DNA of 64,000 nucleotides from Geosiphon pyriformis (GCA_016748015.1 JAAOMT010000512.1:140263-204262), one strand, 5' to 3'. Positions 25,137 through 39,229 are shown, counted from the first letter of the stretch. The notes: a model not told the origin generated them from the sequence alone. Numbers and translations: made by a program.

Positions 25137-26686
25137 ATGGAAAACCTTGAAATTAAAAGAACTCGTCCAGAAGCTCATGATTGCAGCCTGTGTTATGCAT
25201 GTCAAGAAAGCATTCAAAATAATCGGTACAACTATTGTAGAGCATGCTGGTTCATATTTATTGAGAAACTTTACAAGAACTTTTCAAGCGGCAATAAAGC
25301 AGTTGATGAAATAATTAAGAATCCAATCTATATTCCACCTAACAATAATGAAACTGATCCCTATTATAAAAATGGTAGAGTAGTATATTACTCTTGGGTT
25401 CGATGGGAGGATTTAAAGAATATAAGCAAAATTGGTGAAGGAGGGTTCGGTACAATTTTTAAAGCAACCTATATCGATGGATTTATTGATAAACGTAGTA
25501 TAAAACATCATGATAAAATGGAATGTAAGAAAAGGGGGAAAGCGGAAGTAGCGATAAAATTTATAAATACATCTTTGCAGAACAGTGAAGAACTCTTTAA
25601 AGAGGTAATCAACTTATTATTTTAAAGGTTCAATTCCTATTTAGCTAATTTAATTAACTGTTTATCTTTTTTTCAATTTTGATAGTTGAATATTCAAAGA
25701 ACTATATTTATTAATAACGGTGAATACTTAGCTAATATATCTTCAATAAGAGGAATTACACAAAACGCTGAAACACTCGAGTATGGGATTGTGATGATGT
25801 TTGCCAAACATGGAGACATGCGGAATTATTTGTCAAAAAATTTATATTCAATCAATTGGGAGAAAAAATTAATGATCGCGGGGCATATAGCTAATGGACT
25901 TATTTCAATTCATTCTGCTGGTATGGTTCATCGTGACCTACACCCGGGCAACATGCTACAATTTGAAAAAGATTTAGTATATATTGGAGATCTCGGATTA
26001 AGTCAACCTACAACAGAAACACTCAAAAATGAAATGACAACAACAACAGAGGAGAAAAAAGGAATATATGGAGTAATTCCGTACATTCCACCAGAGGTTT
26101 TAAGAGGAGAAGAGTTTACAATGGCTGGCGATATTTATAGCTTTGCCATGTTATTATGGGAATTGGCAACAGGAAAACCTCCATTTTATGAACGTCTTCA
26201 TGATAATACTCTCATATTCAATATTGTTTTTAAGGGTATTAGACCTAATATTATCTCTCCCCTTATTCCACCTCGTATTGCCGAACTTATTGAAAAATGT
26301 TGGGACGCTAATCCATTAAATCGTCCCACTGCCAAAGAAGTTAAAAAGAACTTGTGGGAACTTATAGATTTGTATAGGAATGATGAGGGACCTGAGAGAT
26401 TACAGTTTGAAGAATCAGAAAAGTACATAAAAGATGACGACGAGGCGATAAAAACTTCAACGATGCCAATTAATCTAAAAGGAATTTATACAAGCCGTCT
26501 TTTAACTTCACAAATAAACGAAAAATCAAAAGGTTAGTTTACCAAATTTACAAGTAGTAAACTTTTTATTTAATTAATTGATTAATATAATTTTATTTGA
26601 TATTACTTTTCAATAATATTTTTAAAACAGAACTCATCTATCTCCCAGAACTGTTAGAGGATTTACATTTCGAAGACTCTTTATAA
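25137..26686 (+). CDS. Protein kinase, tyrosine-kinase-like (TKL) group
   Basis: Exons 25137-25604, 25686-26532 and 26631-26686 join in frame to 456 aa. The last, short exon is less certain; without it the frame ends at 26537. The N-terminus has paired Cys motifs (CSLCYACQES, YNYCRACW), a putative zinc-binding module common in Rhizophagus kinases. The kinase domain has the glycine loop GEGGFGTIF (about residue 100), AIKF Lys (about 141), HRDLHPGN (catalytic Asp about 240), DLGLS in place of DFG, and a PPEVL version of the APE motif, then DIYSFAMLLWELATGKPPF and the C-lobe RPTAKEV. Catalytic residues are all present. It belongs to a highly expanded fungal family of unknown substrates. The C-terminal tail is acidic and unconserved. 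Confidence 0.9.
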
Positions 26687-28146
26687 TAGATCTATTCTCA
26701 ATCTTAAACTTGAAAATGAATAATTTAAAGTTAAAATGGCTTTTAGCTGCTGTTAAAGCACCATTTTTAGCTTTAAATAAGAGTTTTTTTTATTTAGGGT
26801 TTTTTTTAAGCAACCAATTAAGACCAGTTCTAATATAATTGCTATTATTATAAAAAGTTTTAAGATTCTTAACAGCAAACTGGTAATAAAACTACTTTTT
26901 TTTTTTGTAATTTTTTTATATTTGTTTAAATAATCAAAAAAAATCAAAAGACCAGTTTTTAAACAAATAAATTAATTTTTTGTAAAATATTAAAAACTAT
27001 AAAACAATAAAACAATAATTTTTTTTCGAAATTTTTTTCTTTTTGGGGAATTTTGAAAAAAAGTTTATTTTATTTTTATTATTATTAAACTATTTACATT
27101 ATATTTTCTTTTAATTTTTATTGAATTTTTAATAAAATTATTTAAAATCTTATCAAGAATTTTTGTTTTTTAACAATAATAAATTTTTTACTTATATTTA
27201 AAAAAAAAAATTTTTAATAAATAACAAAAATTAATCAGTTTAATAAATTTTATTAAACAAAACAGTTTTTATAGTTAAAATTTTATGATTTTGCTTAAAA
27301 TAAATTTATTATTAAATATATACAAAATTTACAATAAATAAAACAGTACAAAAATTCCAAAAAACTTTTTTTTTTGTTGATTTTTTGGTTACAATAAAAA
27401 CATAGAATATTTATAAAAAATAGTCTTTCTTATTCCCTTTTTTTTTTATTTTTTAGTTATTTTTTTTAATACACTTTTGTTTATGACTATAAAATTAATG
27501 AGTTTTTTTGCTAATAAGTCTAATTTTGGTTTAATTGATTTGAGAATTTAGTCTAATATTAAAAACAAGTGTTTTAAGAATGTTTACTTTTGTAATGTGT
27601 CTTATAAGAAAATAAAAAAGTCTGTTGTTAATAACAAAATTATTGAGTTGTTTGCTAGCTTTCTGGTTATTAATAATATAGAAATTGATAATGTTGTGTT
27701 TGTAAGATTTTAAAACATTAAAATTAACAATATAATAAATATTATTAATAAAATTTTGAATATTAAAAATATAAAGAACATATTTGCTAAGAAATTAATT
27801 ATGCAGATTTGAATTCAAAAATAAATAATATAATAAATAAAAATATGCTTAAAAAAATATATACTAAAGCATATGTTTTGAATAATAAGCCAAAAAACTT
27901 TTTTTTTGATAATTTAAATAATAATAATAATAATATTTTAACATTTTTGAATTTTAAGTTTATTGGTTCTAAACAGTTATTATTGGCCGAATTATATGTT
28001 TTAAATAAACAGAATTTTAATATAGTAAAATTTTTTGCATTAAATATTGAGCTTTCTGCTATATTTAAAAAAACTTCTAATAATAAGTTAATATTATTAT
28101 TCATAAAAAAAAATACAAAAAAGAAATAGAAAAACAGTATTTAATA
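26687..28146. other. AT-rich, probably decayed repeat DNA
   Basis: Mostly A/T with degraded frames. A 106-codon Asn/Lys-rich open frame at 27809-28129 (+) ends 17 bases before an LTR. Its middle (FIGSKQLLLAELYVLNKQN) looks protein-like, so it may be the end of a decayed coding sequence, but I cannot name a family. Confidence 0.35.
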
Positions 28147-28950
28147 TGTAAACATATTTTCAAAAATATGCATATTTGCAAAAAATAAGCATATTTTCAG
28201 AAAATTATAGCATATTGCTTAAAAACAAGCACAATTCTAGAAAGTAATATAGAAAAAAATAAAAAGATATAAGATCTTATATAACAAAAATTAAGTATAT
28301 ATAACAGTAGTATTAAAAATAAAAAAAAGTACTTAAACAAGTTTTTAATTAATTAATAATAAATATTTATAATATATTTTTCTTTTCAAAAAATAGTTTT
28401 CTATATCTTAAAATAAATTATTTAAATATTAAATAAAATCATCATTTTATTATCCAATTTATGTTATTTTTTTTATTAAATTAAAATTATTATTCTTTAA
28501 TTTCATTAGCAATTCATTCTAATAATATCTACTATTTAATTATATTAAACCAATAGCTTTTGATTATAACAATTAATAGAATATTAAACTTTTATTTATT
28601 TATTTATTTGTTTGTTTTATTTTATTTTATTTTTTTGTTGTTTACTAATTAATTAAAAAATTAAATACTAAGATATTAACATCAAAGATAGTCTGATAAA
28701 AACCTATAAAACAAAAGTAAAAACTTAAGGATAGTTTATCAAAAAAACACAACTACCAAATTAAATTAGCTTTTATGTTAAAAAAAATTCAGAAAAACAA
28801 CTACCAAATAAATCTCTGTTTATTATACAAAAAACTAAACCAAAATCTTCAGATCTCAAAATCTTTAGAAGTTATTAGCATAATTAGCTATTAAGTACCA
28901 AATTACGAATTTATTATTTATTTTAACATCTCAAATAATCATCTGTAATA
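28147..28950 (+). repeat. LTR of family 2, copy 1 (decayed)
   Basis: Starts TGTAAACATATT and ends CTGTAATA, immediately followed by TTTGGTGCTC, the same primer-binding-type sequence that follows the LTR of the young element. It aligns with the LTR copies at 29765-31668, about 39850-50325 and 56969-57739. Confidence 0.7.
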
Positions 28951-29764
28951 TTTGGTGCTCTTTGTAAAATATAATTTAACAGAAAACAAGCACTAGTATT
29001 AACTATCTAAAAAAGTAACAAACCAAAAAATAATAATAAAAAATTACTTAAAATTTACAAAATTCTTATTTCAATATTACCAAACTCATTTGGAACTAAC
29101 AAGTAATTATTGACTATTAGAATCAGTTCTCAACTTTTATATTAACAAAAAAATTATATGCTATTTGGAAAAACAAAAAGATTCAAACACTATTATTAAA
29201 AATTTCTATAACAAGTTACTATAATATACTAGTTTTTCATAAAATTTTAGTTTTGTTTTAATAATTATAGAGATAAATCATAAAATTAAAGAATACACCA
29301 AACAGAAATTTTTTATTATTTTTATTAACAAAAAAAAAAAAGTTACAAATCTCAACAGAAACTTCAAAGAAGATACAACTGCTTATCTGAAAAAAACCAA
29401 GAATTGTTTTGTTTATTAACTTATTATATTATTATATATTCAAAAATACTATTAACATATTATCCAAATTTGTATCATTGTTAATTATAAAAACACCTAT
29501 AACTTAAGTTCTATTTTAAAACAATCAAAAAAAATTATAATTATTGAAAACTTATGATGATTACTTTAAAGAATTAAAATTATAATCAATAATGCTATTA
29601 GAACTTTAATTACTGTTATCTTAACCTAATTTCAGATTTACCAATAATTAGATAGATATTGAATTGAAAAAAAAAGTAATAATTAATGTTATTTATAAAA
29701 AAAATAAAAAAAAATAAAAAAAACAGATTAAAAGAATAGACCAATAGAAAAATATAATTTAACA
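28951..29764 (+). mobile_element. Internal remnant between family 2 LTR copies 1 and 2
   Basis: It begins with the PBS-like TTTGGTGCTC, and its first few hundred bases match the start of the internal region after LTR copy 2 (from 31669). It ends in purine-rich sequence next to the following LTR. Only about 0.8 kb remains, so most of gag-pol is missing. The LTR-internal-LTR-internal-LTR order suggests recombination between tandem copies. Confidence 0.6.
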
Positions 29765-31668
29765 TGTAAGCATATTTTCAGGAATGTGCATATTTGTAAA
29801 GAATAAGCACATTGTTACCCAAGTAGAAAAACCAATCCAAAGTTATGGAGAAAATGTGACCAAAAACGTGATAATATAAAATAACACAGAATAACATGAA
29901 AAAACACAAAATAACGTATAATAACATAGAATAATGTGTTATAACATAATATAATGAGTAATAACATAGAATAATGTGTTATAATATAGTATAATTAGTA
30001 ATAACATAGAAGAATGAAGTGATAACAAAAATAGTGAAGCAATAACTAGCAAGAACAAAACAATTAAAAAGCAATCCTGTAGAACAAAAAAATATATAAA
30101 AATGAGTAATTGTAGAAATTAAAAAGAAAAAAAAAATCAAATTTTTAAGAGTTAATTAGGCTTTTAGAGTCAATTAGACTCACAAATCATAATTATTAAA
30201 TACTTTTCCTTTCAAAAATAATTACTATTAATTAAAATAGAATTATATCAATAAAATATCTCTTTAATTCTTCAAATCCATGTTATTATCCACTATTTAA
30301 TCTGCTGACACAATAGCTCTTAATTATGGCTATTAACAGAACACTTATTTCTTATTTTTATTTTCTTTATTTCTTTATTTTCTTTTATTTTCTTTTATTT
30401 TTTTTATTTTCTCTTGTAGAGTAGCAACATAAAAAAATTGGCTGTCTAAAAATAGACTTCATGATAGTCTGGTAAAAGAGAAAGACTCCTCCTAAGTTTG
30501 GATATTAACATTATCTTGATAGCTTACCAAAAGGGCAAAAAAACATGGCCAGACTCTAATGACTGTGCTTGTTAGCTCAAAGAAGATAGCTTACATTGAT
30601 AAAAAGTTGTAATTAGTAAAAACCAAATCTCTGTGCCTTATAATCAAAGAACTTAACAGATAAATACACAATCAGTAGATAAGATCTTCAAAGACTGATA
30701 ATTAAAACTAAGTTAACAGAATTATGTAAAACATGTATTATTAATAATTAAGAGCACCAAATATTACTATTTCTCTAACCTACCAAGTTTACTCATAACA
30801 ACATTTTTAAAAAATTAAGACATATTGTTTAAGAATAAGCATATTTACAAAGAATAAACATATTTTCAAAAAATCATGACATATTGCTTAAGAATAAGTA
30901 CAGTTTTAGAAAGTAGTATAAAAAAAAGTAAAAATATATAAGATCTTATATAATGAGAATTATATATATAACAGTACTATTAGAAATAAGAAAAAAATAA
31001 TTCCATTCATCTTTTTGGTTTCAATACAATTTACTTAACTTATATTTAAACAAGTTCTTAATTAGTTAACAATAAATCTTTATAATATACTTTTTTCTTT
31101 AAAAAATAGTATTCTATATTTTAAAGTGGAATTATTTAAATATTAAATAAAATCATTATTTTATTATTCAATTTGTGTTATTTTCTTTATAGAATTAACA
31201 TCTTTATTCTCTGACTTTATTAGCAATTCATGCTAATAATATTCACTACTTAATAATATTAAACCAATAGTTCTTAATTACAGCTATTAATAAGATACTA
31301 ATTTTTTATTTATTTTATTTATTTATTTTATTTTTATTTTTTGTTGTTTACTAATTGATTAAAAGATTAAGTATTAAGATATTAATATTAAAGATAGCCT
31401 GATAAAAAATTTGTAAAACAAGAATAATAAACTCAAAAAAAACAATAGCTTATCAAAAGAGCATAACTGTTAAATTAAACTGGTTATTACACCAAAGAAA
31501 AAAATTCATAAAAGAAATCATCATTTGAATTTCTGTTTATTATACAAAAAACTTTACCAATCTTTTTAGATTCCAAAAACTTTTAAAATTTAACATTATA
31601 ATTAAATATTAAATACCAAGTTACAGATTTGTTATTTAGTCCAACACTTCAAATAATTACCTGTAATA
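29765..31668 (+). repeat. LTR of family 2, copy 2, split by a solo LTR
   Basis: The first 48 bases (29765-29812) and the rest (30805-31668) align with copy 1 when the inserted LTR at 29813-30800 is removed. It ends CTGTAATA followed by TTTGGTGTTT. It is the likely 5' LTR of the decayed element that follows. Confidence 0.7.
29813..30800 (+). mobile_element. Solo LTR of family 3 with ACAT target duplication
   Basis: 988 bases from TGTTACCC to CATAACA, flanked by ACAT at 29809-29812 and 30801-30804. It is much less decayed than the LTR it interrupts. It matches LTRs at 52425-53403 and 56049-57837. No internal region is present, so it arose by LTR-LTR recombination. Confidence 0.75.
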
Positions 31669-33345
31669 TTTGGTGTTTTTTGTAAGATATAATTTAGCAG
31701 AAAACAAAATACTATTATTAATTATCCAAAAAAGTGGCAAACTCAGAAATTATTGAAGCAAATTATTTGGAATTTGCAAAATTTTTATTCTAACAATATT
31801 AATAACAGTTAAGATTAATTAACAATTATTTTTTAGCAAAATCAGTCTTTAATTTCTATGTTAACAAAAAAATTATATATTTTTTAGAAAAACAAGCAGA
31901 TTCTAAATTAACAAAAAAAAATTTTTACAACAAATTATTTTAACATATTAGCTTATCACAGAATTACAATTTATTACAATTATTATCAAAATAAATTGTA
32001 AAATTAAAAGATATACTCAGCAAAAATTTTTAATTATATTTATAGACAAAGACAAAAACAAGATACAAATATTAATGAGTATATTTAAACTAATACAACT
32101 ATCTAACTAAAGTTATTTTTCTATTATATTTATTATATTATTATATACCAGAAAGTACTATTAACATACTATCAGAATTTGCATTATTATCAATAGTAAA
32201 ATCAATTATTACAAAAGTCTTATTTCAAAGTATTCAAAAAAATTTAAACTGCTAAGAATCTATGACAATTATTTTGAAAAATTTAAATTATGACCAACAA
32301 TATTATTAAAACTTTAATTACTGTTACTTTAACCTAATTTTGAATTTACTAATAATTAGACAGATACTAATTCAGAAAAAAAAGAAAACAGTAATTAGAA
32401 AAATAATAAGCAAAACTTGATTTTAAATAAACTGAAAATACAAACTCTGATTGTTCAAATTTAATAAAACCTAAACAATCCAAATCCTATTTTTATTATT
32501 CAACAAAATATATCTTTAATTGTTAAGATCAATTCACTACTGATTGTATTAATAATTATCTGTTAACAATCACAACAATAACTATTCATATCAATAGCAT
32601 ATGTATTAATTGCCAAATTAAAAAAATTAATTAGTAAAAAAGACAATACCCAAACCTAACTAAACAATATTACAAAAACCATTACAACTAACAGTTAAAA
32701 TAACACTAAAGCTCTTCAAGCAATTTTATACTTTCTATAAAATATTATTAACTCATGATATTAGAGTTTTATAAATAAATCTAATAATTTTAATGTATTC
32801 AAAACTGCATTTCTATAGTATTTTAGTAATTATAATAGCATTAGCCACTTATTAATTAACTTTACCATTCTTAAACAAAACAATACTGAAGCAATTACAA
32901 CTTATTTAAAATGCTTCTACAAGAATTTACACCAAATTTAAACAATTAACACTGATTATTTTATAGTATTTCAGATTTTAAATTAGTTTATTTGCAAATT
33001 ATACAGCCATTTCTTGTAAAAAATATGCTTATTATATCTAATTATTCTACAAAATACAGTAATTTATGCCAGAGATTTTGAATTAGTTAAGCTTAAAGTC
33101 AATTATTCTCAAGTTATTAATCTAGAAATAAACAAATCATCTAAATTGGATTTGAAATTAAAACAGTTTAGTAAATCTATTAATCAAAAATTAAAGAAAT
33201 ATTTAACTAACAATCAGGCAATTTATTAGTCTTCTTAATGTTATAACAATTAAGAAAACTTTAATCAATTTTAAAATCAGTTATGTTTATTATTATTATC
33301 AATATTAGCAAATTAATTATGACAACAAAAAATACATAATTGTTA

Positions 33346-33393
33346 TTATTGTAATAAACAAGACTATCTAAAAGCAAATTGCCATTTCAAATT
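33346..33393 (+). pseudogene. gag zinc knuckle remnant (family 2)
   Basis: The frame reads CYYCNKQDYLKANC: the CX2CX4HX4C knuckle with the His replaced by Tyr (CAC to TAC type change). It marks the end of gag in the decayed element. Confidence 0.6.
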
Positions 33394-35159
33394 TAATAAT
33401 CTATGATTGAAAAATCAATACCAAAATTCTAATTACAGATTTTAAACTCCAAACTATGTTAACAATTCAGCAACAAAATAATATTAATATCAATTCTATT
33501 ATACACAAATAATATAACAACCAATATATCTATCTTTAATCTACTAAGTCCTAATACCAATAATTTATTAAACACTACAGCCATAAGTAATTTATTAACT
33601 TCAGCAAATTTAAATGCTGCTCCAAAATTCAATTCAAATATCTACTAAAAACCAAAGACTAAAAATTACATATACTTAACAAAATTAAAGATTAACAATA
33701 ATAATATATCAATTAATTACCAGTTTATTAAACTAATTATTAAGATTATACCAGTGGAGTTTAAAAAATGGATACACCCAAAATTCGAATTCCCAGAGCT
33801 ATTTAAGTCTCTTAGTTATTTCAGAAAATATCTAATTTAACAACTTAAAAAAACTAAAACCACAATTTATTAACAATATTTTATTAGCAATTATTACTAA
33901 AAATAAATTACTTATTATTATATTTTTTTTTAAGCTAAAAAACCAAATTAAAATCTCATTATTTAGTAGAACTACTCTTAACACTAAATTAATTACTACT
34001 ATATATATTAATACCAAAGTTGATAACCAATCTATTAAACTAATTTTTAATAATAATTCAACAAGCAGTATTATTACATAAAAACTTATAAACTAATTAA
34101 ATTGCCAAGTTAATTAAGCTATTAGCACTAGAATTATTACTGCTAATAAAGTAATAAAAACTTTTATTAGCAAAATTGACAATTTTTTTTTTAAATTTAA
34201 TAACCATTATTGTGTCAATCAAAGTTTTAATTATAGAAACTATGTAATACCAAGCTTTAATTAATAACTAGCTGTTTAACACCAATATTGTGCTTAACTA
34301 AAACACCCAAAAACTCCAATTAATATATGCTAAACAGCATAATTAGGTTTTAATTATTTGTGACTACTTCAAAACAACCACTACTATTTAATTATTATCA
34401 CTGATTAAATTTAAAAAAAAAAGAAAAAACCTATTTGAAAAGCATATCAAGTATTATAAGCCAAAGAAAAATACAATAAACTGCTATTAATACTTATCTG
34501 AAAAAAAAAACAAAAAACAAAAAAACAAATTTTAAGCCACCATCTTTACAAATAAGTTAATCAACAGTTGATATGTTCTATATTTAACACTAGTACCAAA
34601 AAAACACCTATCTTATATTCTACTTAAGTATATAGATTGCAATAAAAAGCTTTTATTTATAAGAGTTCACATATTATTTAAGAAAAAATATGAAATATAC
34701 ATCTGTTATTACTACAAAATCTGTTATTGAAAGTGATTTAAATGGCCAAAATGACAAAAAAAATAAGACAATAAACTTTGTTTAATCTGTGAAAAAACTT
34801 TATTTGATAAAAAAATATAAAATAATATTCTTAATTGATGAAAAATATACAACAAATTATGTTAATACACAATTTTTATTAGCAATTGGATAAACAAAAG
34901 AATATTTTTTAATGCTGTATAAAATAGAGCACTCTTATGCTTAGATAGTTATTCACATAATAAAGACGAAATTTGAAAAATGGCAAATGTCAAAGTCAAA
35001 AATACTTTATTTAATAAAATACTAATAATTAAAAACAACTTACCAAAACTCATTAAAACCATTTTTATTCTAAATTCAAACATTTTTGTTAACATTATAA
35101 ATAATCTAAAACAATTTTATGAACATTACTAAGATATAGCATCTATACAAAAAAAACAA

Positions 35160-35905
35160 AAGCAGTATTTGGAACAATTAAATACTAAATTTTGTAAATA
35201 TTGTCTAATTTTTAGTAATTTTAAATATTGTAATAATTATGATCTTATTTACAATCCATTATTATGTATAATTTATTCAATTTCTGAAAAAAAAAACCAA
35301 TTAACAAGTACATCTTGAAATCAGAATTGAAATTTAATTATAATTCAAACTTTAACAATAATAACAATAATAGTTCTAACACTATTTATAATAACAATAA
35401 CAGCAATAATAATTCAAATTTCAATTTCAATTTTAAACAATATATTACACTTTCAGATCTTTTAAAAAAACAAAAACTTAAATGGTTCAGCAATAATAAT
35501 AAAAGTATTATATTAGAATACATGCATAATATTGTTGTAAAGTTTAATCTTAAATATTTTAAAAAAGCTGCTATCAAATTAAAACTCTATTTATGAATTA
35601 GTATAGATTTAAAAATAGCATTAAAAATTTCAGCAACAATAATAATCTAATTAGCATTCAAATCTAGTTTAGTAAAGAAAAAAATCTGTATTAAGAAAGA
35701 AATAATTAATGCAAAATATATAGAAAATATTATTGTAATACTACAAAATAAATTAAAAAAAGCTTATACTATTAAACCAAATAAAAAGATAATACAAACA
35801 ATATTTTTACTTTTAATTAAGATAACTTAATTAGTATTAATAGAAACAAAAAAAAAGTTAGGAATAACAGCAAAAAAAATAAATAAGTTTAAATCAACAA
35901 AAAAA
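35160..35905 (+). pseudogene. Cys-motif and dUTPase remnant (family 2)
   Basis: Near 35190 CKYCLIFSNFKYC matches the two-CXXC motif upstream of the dUTPase in the young element. From 35597 one frame reads IDLKIALKIS, LAFKSSLV (motif 2), INAKYIEN (motif 3), NKKIIQTIF (motif 4) and KINKFKST (motif 5). Compared with the young copy the Gly, Asp and Arg residues have become Lys, Asn, Glu or Lys, as G-to-A change would produce. The enzyme is dead, but its position between protease and RT is clear. Confidence 0.7.
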
Positions 35906-36389
35906 ATAGAGTTACTAGTTAACATGACAAAAGAAAAAATAATTAACTAGAAAAAAATTATCTCTACTTATCAATTAATTTCTATTTTATTATATGACTA
36001 GTATATATTAACTATTAAGAAGAAAATAAAAAATTAACTTCAGATTTTTAAAATAGAATCTACCAATTTTAAATAAAAAAAATTGCCATTACCAATTTAT
36101 ATATACTAGTCAAAAACCATAAACACATCAAAATTCTAATATACAATACAACTAGAAATCTAATAGAAATACCAAGCAAAATCATTATTAAATACTTAAA
36201 TGCTAAAGTTAAAAATTAAGTACCAATCACCATTCCAGATTTTTTACAACTTTGTAAATATATAAACATTATATTACAAATTATTTATAAACAAAAAGAA
36301 TACTATTTGCTATAGCCAAAACAGCTAAAATAAATAAACTTGAAAAATCTAAATTTACTCAAAAAAATACAACTTAAGCTGTTACTTAA

Positions 36390-37560
36390 CAACTTTAATA
36401 ATATCTTTGTCAATAAAAATAAATTTGGTAGAACAGATATTATTAAATACTAGATCAAAACTAAAGATATTATGTTAATTAAGCAAAAAACATATTGAGT
36501 ATTATCTGCTAATTATGAGATTATTTGGCAAAAAATCAACCATATATTAAACAATGAGTTAATTCAACCATTAATAATCTATAGTTATTATTAATAGTAC
36601 TTATCCAAAAAAATAAAAAAATTTGCTTTTGTGTAAATTACAAAAAATTTAACAGCATTACATATAAAAACAACTATCTAATTTCATAAATTTAAAAATT
36701 ATTCAATGTTTTTAGAAGAAAAAAATAGTTTTCAATATTAAACTTAGATAGTAATTACTGACAAATAGTCATAAATTCTATTGACAAAAAGAAAATAGTA
36801 TTTATTACAAGAAAAAAATACTTTGAATTTAATATTATGTCTTTTGGCTTAAACAATATTTCAGCCATTTTTTAACAATTAATAAAAATTGTTTATACTG
36901 GATTGCTATAAAAATTAGTAATAGTTTATTTGAATAATACCAATGTGTTTTCCAAAACATTTAATGATTATTTCTACTATTTTTAACAAGTGTTTAAAAG
37001 ATTGAAAAGAACAGAATTGAAATTAAATACTATTAAATATTTTTTTAAAAAAACAAAACTCAAGTTTTTAGAACATATTATTGGTAAAAATAGCATTAAA
37101 ATAGATTCAAATAAGATTGAAATAGTTAAGAACTTTTTAGTACTTATTAATCTTATTGAACTTTAATTATTTCTAAGATTATTGAATATTTTTAATAATT
37201 TATTCGCAACTTTTCTAAATTGGCTCAATTATTTTACTAACTTCAAACAAAAAACACTAAATATAAATAAACAAAAAAGCAGCAAGAAACTTTTAATATA
37301 TTATGAAAAAAACTTATTTAAGTTCTAATGTTGATTTACTCAAATTACAGCAAAATATTTATTATTACAGATATATCTAATCAAACATTAAAAGCAGTAT
37401 TATCACAAAAAAGATCAGATAAATAAAAACATTTAGTAATATATGTTAGCTAAAATTTGAGTTCAACAGAAAAAAACTATAAAATTTTAGTATTAAAACA
37501 TTTGGTTATTTATTAAACTATTATCAAATAAAAAAATATTTAAGTTAAAAATGAGATATA
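36390..37560 (+). pseudogene. Reverse transcriptase / RNase H remnant (family 2)
   Basis: Successive fragments: NKFGRTDI, FCVNYKKFNSITYKNNYL, MSFGLNNISAIF, a decayed active site reading VIVYLNN in place of VYLDD (both catalytic Asp now Asn), then LKFLEHIIGKNSIK. These follow the Ty3/gypsy RT order. This copy keeps the palm region hidden by the assembly gap in the young element. Confidence 0.75.
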
Positions 37561-37879
37561 TATACTAATCACAAAAAATTAACATTAATTCAGAAACAAA
37601 AATTTAAAAATAATTGTCATGCATAATAAAAAATAGAATTATTACTATTTTAATATACAGTACACTATAAAAAAATATATATTAATGGTTTATTATACAT
37701 AAAACAAATCTAAAACATTTTAACCAGAAAAATAAGTTAAAAAATAAATACACAAAAATATTAACAACTTTAATATTATATTAATATCCAATAATTCAAG
37801 AAAAATTATCTTAAAAAAAACAAAACAACATAAAATAACAATTAAAATACTTTATTATTTACTAAGATATATTATATTA

Positions 37880-38620
37880 GAAAAACAGAAAAAAACCAAA
37901 TCAGTTATTCAAAATCATTATAGAATCAGAAAAAAAACAATACTATTTAACATATATTTAGATTCAATAATAAAACACTTTTATAAAGAAGTTACTATAG
38001 AAAAAACCAAAAAAAAATATTATTGGTCATTAATATATTCAAATATCATTTAATATATTTAAAAATATAATACTTATTAGAAAAAAGAAAAAACAAAATC
38101 CAGTAAACTATTAAAACCAATTATAGTAAAACAATTATTTAATCAAATTGAAATTAACTTAATTAAACTATTAACAATAATTAGTAGAGACAACTAATAC
38201 ATAATAATTGCTATAAATTATCTTATAAAATAGCCAGAAGATAAAGCCATTCAATAAGTAAATGCAGAATTTATAGCTAAATTTATATATCAAAATTTAA
38301 TTATTAATATAAATGTTTAAAAAAATTGTTGTCAAACCAAAAAACTTATTTTGTAAACAGAATATTAACAGAATTGAATCAAAAATTTAGAATTAAAAAA
38401 CTATTATTATCTTTATATTATTCATAAATCAATAACTTAATCAAAAGATTTAATAGAATATTATGTAAAGCAATAGTTAAAATCAGTCAAAAAAACCAAA
38501 ACAAATAAGTTTTGTTTATATAATTAATATTATTTGCTTATTGAACAATAAAGCAAAATATTACACAAGCCATATTATTCGAGTTAATTTATAATAAAAT
38601 AATAATATTATCAGTAAAAA
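37880..38620 (+). pseudogene. Integrase remnant (family 2)
   Basis: A decayed zinc-finger segment near 37950 (HFYKEVTIEKTKKKYYW) is followed by a core in which the first catalytic Asp is now Asn (INYLIK, stop, PEDKAIQ). Stops are numerous. Confidence 0.65.
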
Positions 38621-39229
38621 TAAATATTTACATATATCTAATAAAATTAATAATAAGAGTTAATCTTTAAGAAATATTGTTACAAAGAACATATAACTTA
38701 ATAGAAACTCTAGAAAACAAAAGAAAAAAAGCAGCTAATAATATATAAAAATTATAAAAAAAGCAAAAAATAATAATATGATAGCCAACTACCAGATAAA
38801 TCAATTGAATTCAAGATTAAAAACAAAGTATTTTTATATCATATTAAAGCAGAAAAACAATGAAATAGAAAATTTGATTTTAAATAAAACAGTCTATTTT
38901 ATATTAAAAAAATTCTGAAAAACAAAGCATATAAGTTAAGATAAAACAACAAAATTTTAATTAAAGCAATATATAATAATTAATTAAAATCATATTACAA
39001 TATAATATTATTATTTATTAATAATATTCTACAATTGGAAGTACAAAAAATACTAATCAAACCAGATAAAATTTTATAGATCTAAAACTAATTATATTTA
39101 TTAAATCAAACATGTTAATTTAATTTATTAAAACAATATATAAAAAACCAGCACATATAACAAAAACAACAAAAAAAAGATAGAAATTCCAAACCACATT
39201 TACATAATCGTTTTAAACAATAAATTAAT

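Noticed and set aside
35315-35596. 93-codon Asn-rich frame as a gene
   Set aside because: It is in frame with, and runs into, the decayed dUTPase of the family 2 element.
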